Positions 1 through 5,563 of a stretch of 6,808 nucleotides of DNA are shown here, one piece after another. The translations under genes and the position numbers were made by a program. The stretch is from Bacilli bacterium (GTDB lineage: Bacteria; Bacillota_I; Bacilli_A; RF39; UBA660): NCBI GenBank assembly GCA_017411235.1, contig JAFPMR010000200.1, positions 1 through 6,808 on the forward strand, read 5' to 3'. The stretch's first letter is position 1; each line of letters starts with the position of its first letter. The notes beneath the pieces were generated by a model, which saw nothing but the letters and a program-made list of their open reading frames with translations, was not told the DNA's origin and made no database searches.

Positions 1-1
1 A

Positions 2-271
2 CCTGTTACATTTGTTGTAACTCCAGACAAAGGATATGTAATTGGAGTTATTAAAGTAACAGATGTTGATGGTAACGTTATTACATTTACTAAAGATGAA
101 TTAAAAGGTAATACATTTACAATGCCTACAGCAGATGTAACAATTGAAGTAGAATTCTTAGTAGAAAATGCTAAAACAGCAGATATAGCTATAACATTTA
201 TAGCTATAGTCGCTGGCTTTGCAGGAATAATGTATTTAACAAATAAAAAGAAATTAAAAGGAGTAGCATAA
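2..271 (+). CDS. C-terminal end of a membrane-anchored surface protein (InlB-like domain), 5' partial
   Basis: This is the last 89 codons of a gene that begins upstream of the window; the frame is open from base 2 to a TAA. The visible protein starts inside the same C-terminal domain found in the three following genes: a beta-rich module with GYVIGV, KVTD.DGN and FTMPTADVTIEVEF motifs, resembling the divergent InlB B-repeat family of Gram-positive surface proteins. It is followed by NAKTAD, a hydrophobic helix of about 18 residues, and a basic NKKKLK tail. It is a close paralogue of the gene at 1852-3300: the last 33 residues match except for one Gly/Glu change. I infer a single-pass anchor holding a large ectodomain outside the cell. 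The ectodomain is off-window, so its ligand and overall length are unknown. Confidence 0.9.
   Translation, partial: PVTFVVTPDKGYVIGVIKVTDVDGNVITFTKDELKGNTFTMPTADVTIEVEFLVENAKTADIAITFIAIVAGFAGIMYLTNKKKLKGVA
122..222 (+). repeat. 101-base block identical to 3151-3251
   Basis: These 101 bases are identical to 3151-3251, with mismatches immediately on either side. The block codes for the end of the InlB-like domain, the NAKTAD motif and most of the transmembrane helix. The preceding coding sequence (2-121) differs from its counterpart at many, mostly synonymous, positions. The contrast suggests recent exchange or duplication rather than protein-level selection alone. Confidence 0.9.
184..208 (+). 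repeat. Perfect inverted repeat within transmembrane-coding region
   Basis: The 10-base palindrome TATAGCTATA occurs at 184-193 and again at 199-208, separated by ACATT, so the segment can fold into a 10-bp stem. It encodes the repeated Ile-Ala-Ile of the membrane helix. The same arrangement recurs at 3213-3237, while the gene at 330-1745 keeps only one copy (1658-1667). It may simply reflect the repeated codons. Confidence 0.7.
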
Positions 272-283
272 GCTACTTTTTTT
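262..283 (+). terminator. Intrinsic terminator overlapping the stop codon of the first gene
   Basis: The stem AGTAGC (262-267) pairs with GCTACT (272-277) around the four-base loop ATAA, and the T-run spans 277-283. The TAA stop (269-271) lies in the loop and the last sense codons form the 5' arm. It separates this gene from the next one. Confidence 0.85.
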
Positions 284-324
284 ATTTTCTTAATTGTGTT
301 AAACTTATAGTAAGAAAGTAGGAG
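284..324 (+). promoter_or_regulatory. Candidate promoter region and RBS of the gene at 330
   Basis: Only about 45 bases separate the upstream T-run from the start codon, so any promoter must lie here. The best -10-like hexamer is TATAGT (306-311); an alternative is TG-T-TAAACT (297-305). No convincing -35 is visible, and its expected place runs into the terminator T-run. The ribosome binding site AGGAG (320-324) is clear, five bases before the ATG. The spacer has the same length as the one before the gene at 3359 and shares 46 of 58 positions with it. Confidence 0.35.
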
Positions 325-329
325 ATTAA

Positions 330-359
330 ATGAAGAAAAAACTTTACTTATTATTTGGT
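330..359 (+). repeat. 30-base 5' coding block identical to 1852-1881
   Basis: The first ten codons of paralogues 1 and 2 are identical at the nucleotide level. The rest of the signal peptide remains similar, and then the sequences diverge. This conserved 5' end, together with the conserved 3' ends, brackets the variable ectodomain. Confidence 0.9.
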
Positions 360-1745
360 CTAGTAATGTCATTGCTACTAGTAGGAATAGTAAAAGCCGA
401 AGGACCATACTTACTAGATTTTGAAACAGAACAAAAAGAACTATACGCAGGAGAAAATATACCATATAAAGATGGCTATCTAACATTTGATACGGATGAC
501 GATGATAATACGTATATTACAATGTATGATAGAACTGGAAATGTACTAAAAACTAAAAAATTAAGTAATAAAGAAGTACTACATGCCAGAGCAAAAGATA
601 ATGATATTTATATTATATACATGAAAAATGATAGCGGAAGTTCATTCTTAAGTCTTTTAGATGAAGATTTAGAAATAAAAGAAACTAAAGAATTAGGAGA
701 TGACTGGGGCTATAATTATGATTGCTACGTAAGAGATGGTGTAGAATATATTCGTATAACAGAAGATGAAGTATCTGTAGTAATAAATTATGGTCACTAT
801 TCTATTACAGCACTATTCACAAATAGAGATCTAACAAAAGATTTTGAAGAAAAAGAAATATCAGGAAAAAAAGAACTAAAAAAATATTATCCAGAATACT
901 ATGGAGCTTCAGTTGCATATGATATGTTAGATGAAAGTGTAAGACTTTTAAACTACAAAGATGGTTACTTAGCTGTCGAAGGATATGATTATTCTGCTTG
1001 CCCAGAATATGCTACTCCAAATAATCAAGATGGCCAAGTAACACATTGTTATAAACGAGTTATAGAATTAATAGATGTAGAAGAAGAAGAGGTATTGTGG
1101 AAAAAATACTTAGATAATTATGATGAAATCTACGAAGTAAGAATCTTAAATCAATATGTATCTACAGTTGTAGAATCATCTAATCAAACATCTATACTAA
1201 TCTATGATTTTGAAGGTAATTTAGTTCAAACTATTAAATCAAATAAGAATAGTTATTATTATAGATTACTAGAAACAAATAATGGATTCATAGTAGCTAA
1301 AACAACTTGTGAAGAGGTACTAGAACCTAGCGACCCAATTATTAATCATCAAGGCGGTGGAATGCGTCCGTGTTCAGCAAATCACGAAGTTTACTATCTA
1401 AACAAAAAGATAGATACAATAGTAACATCAGGAAAAGGTAAAGTAGAAGTAGCATCAGAACAAAGACCTGGTGAACCAGTAACATTTACAGTAATACCAG
1501 ATGAAGGATATGTAATTGGTGTTATCAAAGTAACTGATGCTAATGGTAATGTTATTACATTCACTAAAGATGAATTAAAAGGTAATACATTTACAATGCC
1601 AACAGCAGATGTAACTATTGAAGTAGAGTTCCTAGTAGAGAATGCTAAAACAGCAGATATAGCTATAGCATTATTACTAATACTAGCAGTACTATCTGCA
1701 ATAGTAATAGTAATAAATAAAAGAAAAATAATAGAATTAGAGTAG
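330..1745 (+). CDS. Membrane-anchored surface protein, propeller-like ectodomain plus InlB-like domain (paralogue 1)
   Basis: A 471-residue protein I do not recognise as a named family. Residues 1-23 form a type I signal peptide, with likely cleavage after VKA. Residues 24 to about 360 are an extracellular region where a strand-turn motif of hydrophobic, D/N, acidic and Gly/Leu residues recurs near 65, 109, 163, 247 and 291 (for example MYDRTGN and IYDFEGN), as in beta-propeller blades; the fold is inferred. C224/C240 and C327/C348 have counterparts in the next gene and could form disulfides. Residues 361-436 resemble the divergent InlB B-repeat. NAKTAD (438-443) precedes a membrane helix (about 444-462) and the tail NKRKIIELE. 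The ATG at 330 is preceded by AGGAG and begins the signal peptide. Adhesion, binding or sensing roles are possible; none is shown. The membrane helix differs from that of paralogue 2, although the N-termini match closely. Confidence 0.88.
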   Translation: MKKKLYLLFGLVMSLLLVGIVKAEGPYLLDFETEQKELYAGENIPYKDGYLTFDTDDDDNTYITMYDRTGNVLKTKKLSNKEVLHARAKDNDIYIIYMKNDSGSSFLSLLDEDLEIKETKELGDDWGYNYDCYVRDGVEYIRITEDEVSVVINYGHYSITALFTNRDLTKDFEEKEISGKKELKKYYPEYYGASVAYDMLDESVRLLNYKDGYLAVEGYDYSACPEYATPNNQDGQVTHCYKRVIELIDVEEEEVLWKKYLDNYDEIYEVRILNQYVSTVVESSNQTSILIYDFEGNLVQTIKSNKNSYYYRLLETNNGFIVAKTTCEEVLEPSDPIINHQGGGMRPCSANHEVYYLNKKIDTIVTSGKGKVEVASEQRPGEPVTFTVIPDEGYVIGVIKVTDANGNVITFTKDELKGNTFTMPTADVTIEVEFLVENAKTADIAIALLLILAVLSAIVIVINKRKIIELE

Positions 1746-1763
1746 TTTAACTACTCTTTTTTT
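1739..1763 (+). terminator. Intrinsic terminator overlapping the stop codon of paralogue 1
   Basis: GAGTAGT (1740-1746) pairs with ACTACTC (1750-1756) around a three-base TTA loop, with an extra A-T pair at 1739/1757, followed by a T-run at 1757-1763. The TAG stop (1743-1745) is part of the 5' arm. Confidence 0.88.
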
Positions 1764-1797
1764 ATGTAATATTTTGTAAACACATCGATTTCACATG

Positions 1798-1844
1798 TTT
1801 AAAAACTAACACCGAAGTGTTAAAATCTAAATATAGAGAGTAGG
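1798..1844 (+). promoter_or_regulatory. Candidate promoter and RBS of paralogue 2
   Basis: TTTAAA (1798-1803) is 17 bases from TAAAAT (1821-1826), matching the -35 and -10 consensus at four and five of six positions. A second -10-like hexamer, TATAGA (1832-1837), lacks a matching -35. The ribosome binding site AGTAGGT (1839-1845) has one mismatch to AGGAGGT. The leader before this gene is longer than, and unrelated to, the spacers before the other two paralogues. Confidence 0.4.
1807..1822. repeat. 16-base palindrome TAACAC-CGAA-GTGTTA, possible operator
   Basis: Two perfect 6-base arms flank CGAA. The palindrome sits between the candidate -35 and -10 hexamers of paralogue 2 and overlaps the first bases of the -10. 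No T-run follows, so it does not look like a terminator. This position suits a repressor operator. If transcription starts further upstream, it could instead form an RNA hairpin. Confidence 0.5.
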
Positions 1845-1851
1845 TAATAAA

Positions 1852-3300
1852 ATGAAGAAAAAACTTTACTTATTATTTGGTTTATTATTATCATTACTAC
1901 TAGTTGGAGTAGTAAATGCTAAAGGACCATATTATTTAGATTGGGAAACAGAAGAACAAGACAGATATGAAGTGCTCGGAAATATGCCATATAATGGAGG
2001 TTATCTAACAGTAGATCGAGATATTAGAGTATATACCCTTAAAACATATGATAAAACAGGAAAAGAATTAAAATCTAAAAAATTATTAGATTGTGATTTA
2101 GCTGATATTACAACATATGAAGACAAAATAATTACTGTCCTTGAAAACAATGACGGTTTGTTTATTCAAATACTTAACTCAGATTTAGAAGTTGAAAAAG
2201 AAAAAGAAATAACATCATTTGGTGTGAAATATTTCATCAGACTTGCTCATACAGCTATCTATGTAGATGCAAATAAAATAGCTATACCAACAAATGAAGG
2301 TATTGCAATTTATAATTATGACTTAGATCTAGAAGAAACAAAAGAACCAACAGACAAAAATATCAAAAAATACTTTCCTGATTATGCCAAAGGGGTTACT
2401 TTGTTAAAAGAGTATAACGATGGAAATACTTATGAAACAACTGCTTTAGGATATACAGACGGATATTCTGCTATAGCAGTATATGAAGATTTTCATACAT
2501 GTGCAAATTTTGTTTCACCATCAAATCCAGAAGGTACTGAATTAGTCCAACCTCTATTTGATGAAGATTGTGGAGAATACTCATTAAGATTACTAAATGA
2601 TGATGGAGAAAAGGAATGGTCAGTTAAAGTTCCTTCAGGAGAAGAAATTCAAGAAATAGAATTCTTAAATGGTCATATTGCTGCAATATCATATTCAAAA
2701 GTTTTAACAAAAATATATATCTATGATATGAATGGAGAATTATTACAAACTATTAGATCATCATTAGCATTTTCATCCTTAAGAAAAACAAACTATGGCT
2801 TTATAGTAACTCAAAATACTTGTGGATATCTTCATAGAGCTATCTTCAATGGAGAAATGGAAGAACCTGTAGGACCTGGAGGACAAAGATCAAAAGAAAG
2901 AATATCAGCTCAACCAGTAACTTACTGTGAAGGAAATCATCAAGTATATTATTTTAATAAAGAAATCAAAGCTGTCGTTACTGAAGGAAAAGGAAACGTA
3001 GAAGTAGCTAAAGAACAAAGACCTGGAGAACCAGTAACATTCGTTGTAACACCAGATGAAGGATATGTAATCGGTGTTATCAAAGTAACAGATGTTAATG
3101 GTAATGTTATTACATTTACTAAAAATGATTTAAATGGTAATACATTTACTATGCCTACAGCAGATGTAACAATTGAAGTAGAATTCTTAGTAGAAAATGC
3201 TAAAACAGCAGATATAGCTATAACATTTATAGCTATAGTCGCTGGCTTTGCTGGAATAATGTATTTAACAAATAAAAAGAAACTAAAAGAAGTAGCATAG
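1852..3300 (+). CDS. Membrane-anchored surface protein, propeller-like ectodomain plus InlB-like domain (paralogue 2)
   Basis: A 482-residue paralogue of the preceding gene. The first 30 bases are identical to those at 330-359. The signal peptide runs to about residue 23 (VNA, then KGP). The ectodomain (24 to about 370) carries the blade-like motif near 65, 107, 153, 247 and 290 (TYDKTGK, ILNSDLE, IYNYDLD, LLNDDGE, IYDMNGE). Cys pairs C217/C240 and C324/C359 align with those of paralogue 1, although the loop between the second pair is longer and unrelated. The InlB-like domain spans 371-447, NAKTAD 449-454 and the membrane helix about 455-472, with the tail NKKKLKEVA. The 3' end and downstream spacer match the partial gene at the window start, not paralogue 1, so the gene looks mosaic: its N-terminus resembles one neighbour and its C-terminus another. 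I infer an anchored exported protein; the ligand is unknown. Confidence 0.88.
   Translation: MKKKLYLLFGLLLSLLLVGVVNAKGPYYLDWETEEQDRYEVLGNMPYNGGYLTVDRDIRVYTLKTYDKTGKELKSKKLLDCDLADITTYEDKIITVLENNDGLFIQILNSDLEVEKEKEITSFGVKYFIRLAHTAIYVDANKIAIPTNEGIAIYNYDLDLEETKEPTDKNIKKYFPDYAKGVTLLKEYNDGNTYETTALGYTDGYSAIAVYEDFHTCANFVSPSNPEGTELVQPLFDEDCGEYSLRLLNDDGEKEWSVKVPSGEEIQEIEFLNGHIAAISYSKVLTKIYIYDMNGELLQTIRSSLAFSSLRKTNYGFIVTQNTCGYLHRAIFNGEMEEPVGPGGQRSKERISAQPVTYCEGNHQVYYFNKEIKAVVTEGKGNVEVAKEQRPGEPVTFVVTPDEGYVIGVIKVTDVNGNVITFTKNDLNGNTFTMPTADVTIEVEFLVENAKTADIAITFIAIVAGFAGIMYLTNKKKLKEVA
3151..3251 (+). repeat. 101-base block identical to 122-222
   Basis: This is the second copy of the identical block, in the 3' part of paralogue 2. 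It contains the same TATAGCTATA inverted repeat (3213-3237). Past one mismatch at 3252, a further 30 bases also match the first copy, and the similarity continues through the terminator into the spacer. Confidence 0.9.
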
Positions 3301-3312
3301 GCTACTTTTTTT
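3290..3312 (+). terminator. Intrinsic terminator overlapping the stop codon of paralogue 2
   Basis: AAGTAGC (3290-3296) pairs with GCTACTT (3301-3307) around the loop ATAG, with a T-run at 3306-3312. The TAG stop (3298-3300) occupies the loop. It is nearly identical to the terminator at 262-283. Confidence 0.88.
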
Positions 3313-3352
3313 ATTATCTTAATTGTGATAGAATTACTATAGGAAAGTAGGA
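3313..3352 (+). promoter_or_regulatory. Candidate promoter region and RBS of paralogue 3
   Basis: Two overlapping -10 candidates are visible: the extended form TG-A-TAGAAT (3326-3334), and TACTAT (3335-3340), which lines up with TATAGT before the gene at 330. No good -35 is present; the expected position overlaps the terminator T-run. The ribosome binding site AGGA (3349-3352) lies six bases before the ATG. The alignment with the spacer at 272-329 is gap-free. Confidence 0.35.
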
Positions 3353-3358
3353 AAGTTT

Positions 3359-4918
3359 ATGAAGAATAAATTATTATTTATCTTATTACTATTTATATCT
3401 TTTATAGGATATGTTAATGCTAAACCCGTAGAAAGTTTAGTACAAAGATGGGAAAAAACTTCTCAAACAATAAAAAGAGTAGATAATCTAGGTGATAGTT
3501 ATCTTGTCTTTAGTGAAAACAAAATAACTAAGTACTATAAAAACAAAACCAATGACATAGTAGAAAGAGAATTCGATTCATCTTCTTACTATCAGTTAGC
3601 ATTTGATGGTGAAAATATTTATTTATTTGTAAGCAGTGGATATAGTGCTAATAAATTCATGATACTAGATAAAAATCTAAATACTAAAAACTCTATGGAA
3701 TTAGATTTTGCTAACCTAACTTATTTTAATGTTGAAAACGGAACATATAAAATATTCTATCAAAATTCCGACAATTACGATTACACATTAATATATAAGC
3801 AATATAATTCAAAACTAGAATTAATAGATGAAAAAGAATTCCCAGTTGCTAATTTTGTACATTATAGAGGAAGTCAAAATGGTGCTATCTACTTTAATAC
3901 TTATGATAATAAAACATATAGATTTAATGGATCATTCCAAGAAGTATCGGCATCATCTATTCCTTTAAATCTTCCAATGGATGGTCTATGGAATAATAGA
4001 AGCGAAATCAATAATGACGAGCAAATAGATAGTCAAATATATGATAGAATATATGCTACTGAAACATTATCTAATCCAAGTGCAGAACTATTCCTTGAAG
4101 TAAAAAAAGATGGCGAAAATTATGTAGCATTATTCTATGAATCATTTAGTTCAGCGAATTCACATAGCTTTAAAATACCAGTTTATAGATCAACACTAAA
4201 ATACTTTGATAAAAATTTAAATGTAAAATGGAAAGTAGATTTACCTGAAGAAGCTACAGACGAAGGTATATGTGGTTCTACCAATAGAAGAACTCTATTA
4301 GATGTTTATGAAGGAAATATAGTACTTGCTTCTAATAGAAAAAATAAACAATTCTTAAAAGTATTTGATTCTAATGGAAAAGTCCTAAAAGACTTAAGTG
4401 AGGATATAGCAGCTTCTCCAAAACATGCTCCAATAGCTCTAAGTATTGAAGAAGACAATCTATTTATTGTTTATCAAGAAGGATACATGGAATGCATGTC
4501 AAAAAATGAAAACAATAACAAAATAATGCCAACATTCTTAGCAGATACATTAGAAGATAGACCTTCAGCATATATTTACTACTATGAAAGTAGATACAAG
4601 ATAGACACTGTAGTAACAGAAGGAAAAGGATCTATTAAAATAGAAAGCAGTAGTGCTGATAAAAATGAACCAGTAGAAGTTATTATTACACCAGATGAAG
4701 GCTATATACTTGGTGTAGTAAGAGTAATAGATGCAAATGGTAACGTATTAACATTTACTGATAATAAATTCACAATGCCATCATCTGATGTAACAATTGA
4801 AGTAGAATTCCTAGTAGCCAATGCTAATACAACAGATGTAGCTATAATGGTAGCTGTAGTATTATCAGCATTCGCTTTAATAATGCTAATAATAAGTAAA
4901 AAAGCAATAAAAGAGTAG
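3359..4918 (+). CDS. Membrane-anchored surface protein, propeller-like ectodomain plus InlB-like domain (paralogue 3, divergent)
   Basis: A 519-residue protein, the most divergent and longest complete family member. The signal peptide has likely cleavage after YVNA (residue 21). The ectodomain (22 to about 412) shares little direct sequence with paralogues 1 and 2 but repeats the same strand-turn motif near 59, 102, 148, 187, 282 and 335 (ILDKNLN, YFDKNLN, VFDSNGK), consistent with a propeller-like fold. Only two cysteines are present (C305, C379), so the conserved pairs of the others are not kept. The InlB-like domain (415-486) is recognisable by TPDEGY, GVVRVIDANGN and FTMPSSDVTIEVEF, and lacks about five residues before FTMP. 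The anchor motif reads NANTTD (488-493), then a helix to about 512 and the tail SKKAIKE. It is last in the array and probably diverged earlier, or under different selection. Function is unknown beyond a likely surface location. Confidence 0.87.
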   Translation: MKNKLLFILLLFISFIGYVNAKPVESLVQRWEKTSQTIKRVDNLGDSYLVFSENKITKYYKNKTNDIVEREFDSSSYYQLAFDGENIYLFVSSGYSANKFMILDKNLNTKNSMELDFANLTYFNVENGTYKIFYQNSDNYDYTLIYKQYNSKLELIDEKEFPVANFVHYRGSQNGAIYFNTYDNKTYRFNGSFQEVSASSIPLNLPMDGLWNNRSEINNDEQIDSQIYDRIYATETLSNPSAELFLEVKKDGENYVALFYESFSSANSHSFKIPVYRSTLKYFDKNLNVKWKVDLPEEATDEGICGSTNRRTLLDVYEGNIVLASNRKNKQFLKVFDSNGKVLKDLSEDIAASPKHAPIALSIEEDNLFIVYQEGYMECMSKNENNNKIMPTFLADTLEDRPSAYIYYYESRYKIDTVVTEGKGSIKIESSSADKNEPVEVIITPDEGYILGVVRVIDANGNVLTFTDNKFTMPSSDVTIEVEFLVANANTTDVAIMVAVVLSAFALIMLIISKKAIKE

Positions 4919-4937
4919 ACAGAAAGTCTACTTTTTT
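4914..4937 (+). terminator. Intrinsic terminator overlapping the stop codon of paralogue 3
   Basis: AGTAGAC (4914-4920) pairs with GTCTACT (4926-4932) around the loop AGAAA, followed by a T-run at 4932-4937. The TAG stop (4916-4918) is inside the 5' arm. The AGTAG/CTACT core is shared with the other terminators of the array. Confidence 0.88.
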
Positions 4938-4972
4938 AATTGTAAAATCTTTACATACAGAAAATCACTTAT

Positions 4973-5003
4973 TTAACACTATTGAAGTAAACTAAACTAT
5001 AAT
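4973..5003 (+). promoter_or_regulatory. Upstream candidate promoter (P1) of the HD gene
   Basis: TTAACA (4973-4978, five of six to consensus) and a perfect TATAAT (4998-5003) are separated by 19 bases, longer than the usual 17. Transcripts from here would carry the inverted repeat at 5017-5039 in a leader of roughly 60 bases. Confidence 0.4.
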
Positions 5004-5016
5004 GTATCTATAGGGT

Positions 5017-5039
5017 ATTGCATTTCTTTGTTGTGCAAT
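5017..5039. repeat. Inverted repeat ATTGCA-N11-TGCAAT across promoter P2, possible operator
   Basis: ATTGCA (5017-5022) and TGCAAT (5034-5039) form perfect 6-base arms separated by 11 bases, covering the -35 and spacer of P2. A third related element, ATGCAA (5046-5051), begins at the end of the -10. Three half-sites around one promoter suggest a regulator-binding region, though in RNA from P1 the arms could also pair. Confidence 0.45.
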
Positions 5040-5047
5040 GATATAAT
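5018..5047 (+). promoter_or_regulatory. Downstream candidate promoter (P2) of the HD gene, extended -10
   Basis: TTGCAT (5018-5023) is 18 bases from a perfect TATAAT (5042-5047), which is preceded by TG at 5039-5040 as an extended -10. The predicted start near 5054 would leave a leader of only about 15 bases containing the ribosome binding site. Confidence 0.6.
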
Positions 5048-5057
5048 GCAAAAGTTC

Positions 5058-5065
5058 GAGGTGAT
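5058..5065 (+). promoter_or_regulatory. Strong ribosome binding site of the HD gene
   Basis: GAGGTGAT is a long match to the 16S 3' end. Its GAGG core is seven bases before the ATG at 5069, and this fixes the start: the other ATG at 5064 lies inside the site and in another frame. Confidence 0.8.
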
Positions 5066-5068
5066 GAA

Positions 5069-5563
5069 ATGCTAAAAATAGATACATTCGAATCATATAC
5101 CAAAGATATAACAAATAATGATCATTTTAAGAAACTTAAAAATGAATTACATCATGGTATCTCCAGATATGAACATAGTATGCGTGTAGCTCGTTGGACT
5201 TATAAAATCTGTAATCTATTTAAATTTGATAACACAGAAGAAGTAACAAGAGCAGCTCTATTACACGATTTTTATATAAATGATGACTTAGAAACTAATG
5301 GTGGACCAAAAGCTCTAGTAGAACATCCAAGAGTAGCATTACAAAATAGTAAAAAATATTTTGCAATCAATGATATTCAAGAAGACGTAATCGTTCATCA
5401 CATGTTCCCATGTAATCTAAAACTTCCTGAATCAAAAGAAGCCTTCTTAGTATCATTAGTAGATAAAGGAGTATCTACATTTGAAATGTTAAGATTTAAA
5501 GCTCCTTTATATGCTTCTATCTATTTATTATTTATGTTCGAACTAATAAAAATATCAAGATAA
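5069..5563 (+). CDS. HD-superfamily metal-dependent hydrolase (uncharacterised)
   Basis: A 164-residue soluble protein with no signal peptide, so probably cytoplasmic. The HD pattern is clear: H36 in RYEHSMRVA, H66-D67 in ALLHDF, H86 in EHP, H110-H111 in VHHMFP, and D132 in LVDK. The extra histidines between HD and the last Asp resemble the ligand set of binuclear HD enzymes. HD proteins are generally metal-dependent phosphohydrolases acting on nucleotides or phosphoesters; the substrate here cannot be read from the sequence. There is no GYP motif, and no RelA, kinase or PAS region. The C-terminal part (about 146-162) is hydrophobic and may complete the helical fold or form a membrane-facing helix. 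It stands alone between two terminators with its own promoters, so it is not cotranscribed with the surface genes by this evidence. It is confidently an HD protein, but the precise subfamily is uncertain. Confidence 0.9.
   Translation: MLKIDTFESYTKDITNNDHFKKLKNELHHGISRYEHSMRVARWTYKICNLFKFDNTEEVTRAALLHDFYINDDLETNGGPKALVEHPRVALQNSKKYFAINDIQEDVIVHHMFPCNLKLPESKEAFLVSLVDKGVSTFEMLRFKAPLYASIYLLFMFELIKISR

Noticed and set aside
866..884. Two A7 tracts in paralogue 1 (866-872, 878-884) and one in paralogue 3 (4102-4108) as phase-variable slippage sites
   Set aside because: Runs of seven A are expected by chance in such AT-rich coding sequence, and all frames are intact; nothing indicates switching.
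1778..1800. AAACA/TGTTT inverted repeat in the spacer before paralogue 2
   Set aside because: Only five base pairs around a 13-base gap in AT-rich sequence; too weak compared with the 16-base palindrome nearby.
330..4918. One operon of the three surface genes
   Set aside because: A convincing intrinsic terminator follows each gene; readthrough is possible but the sequence favours separate units.
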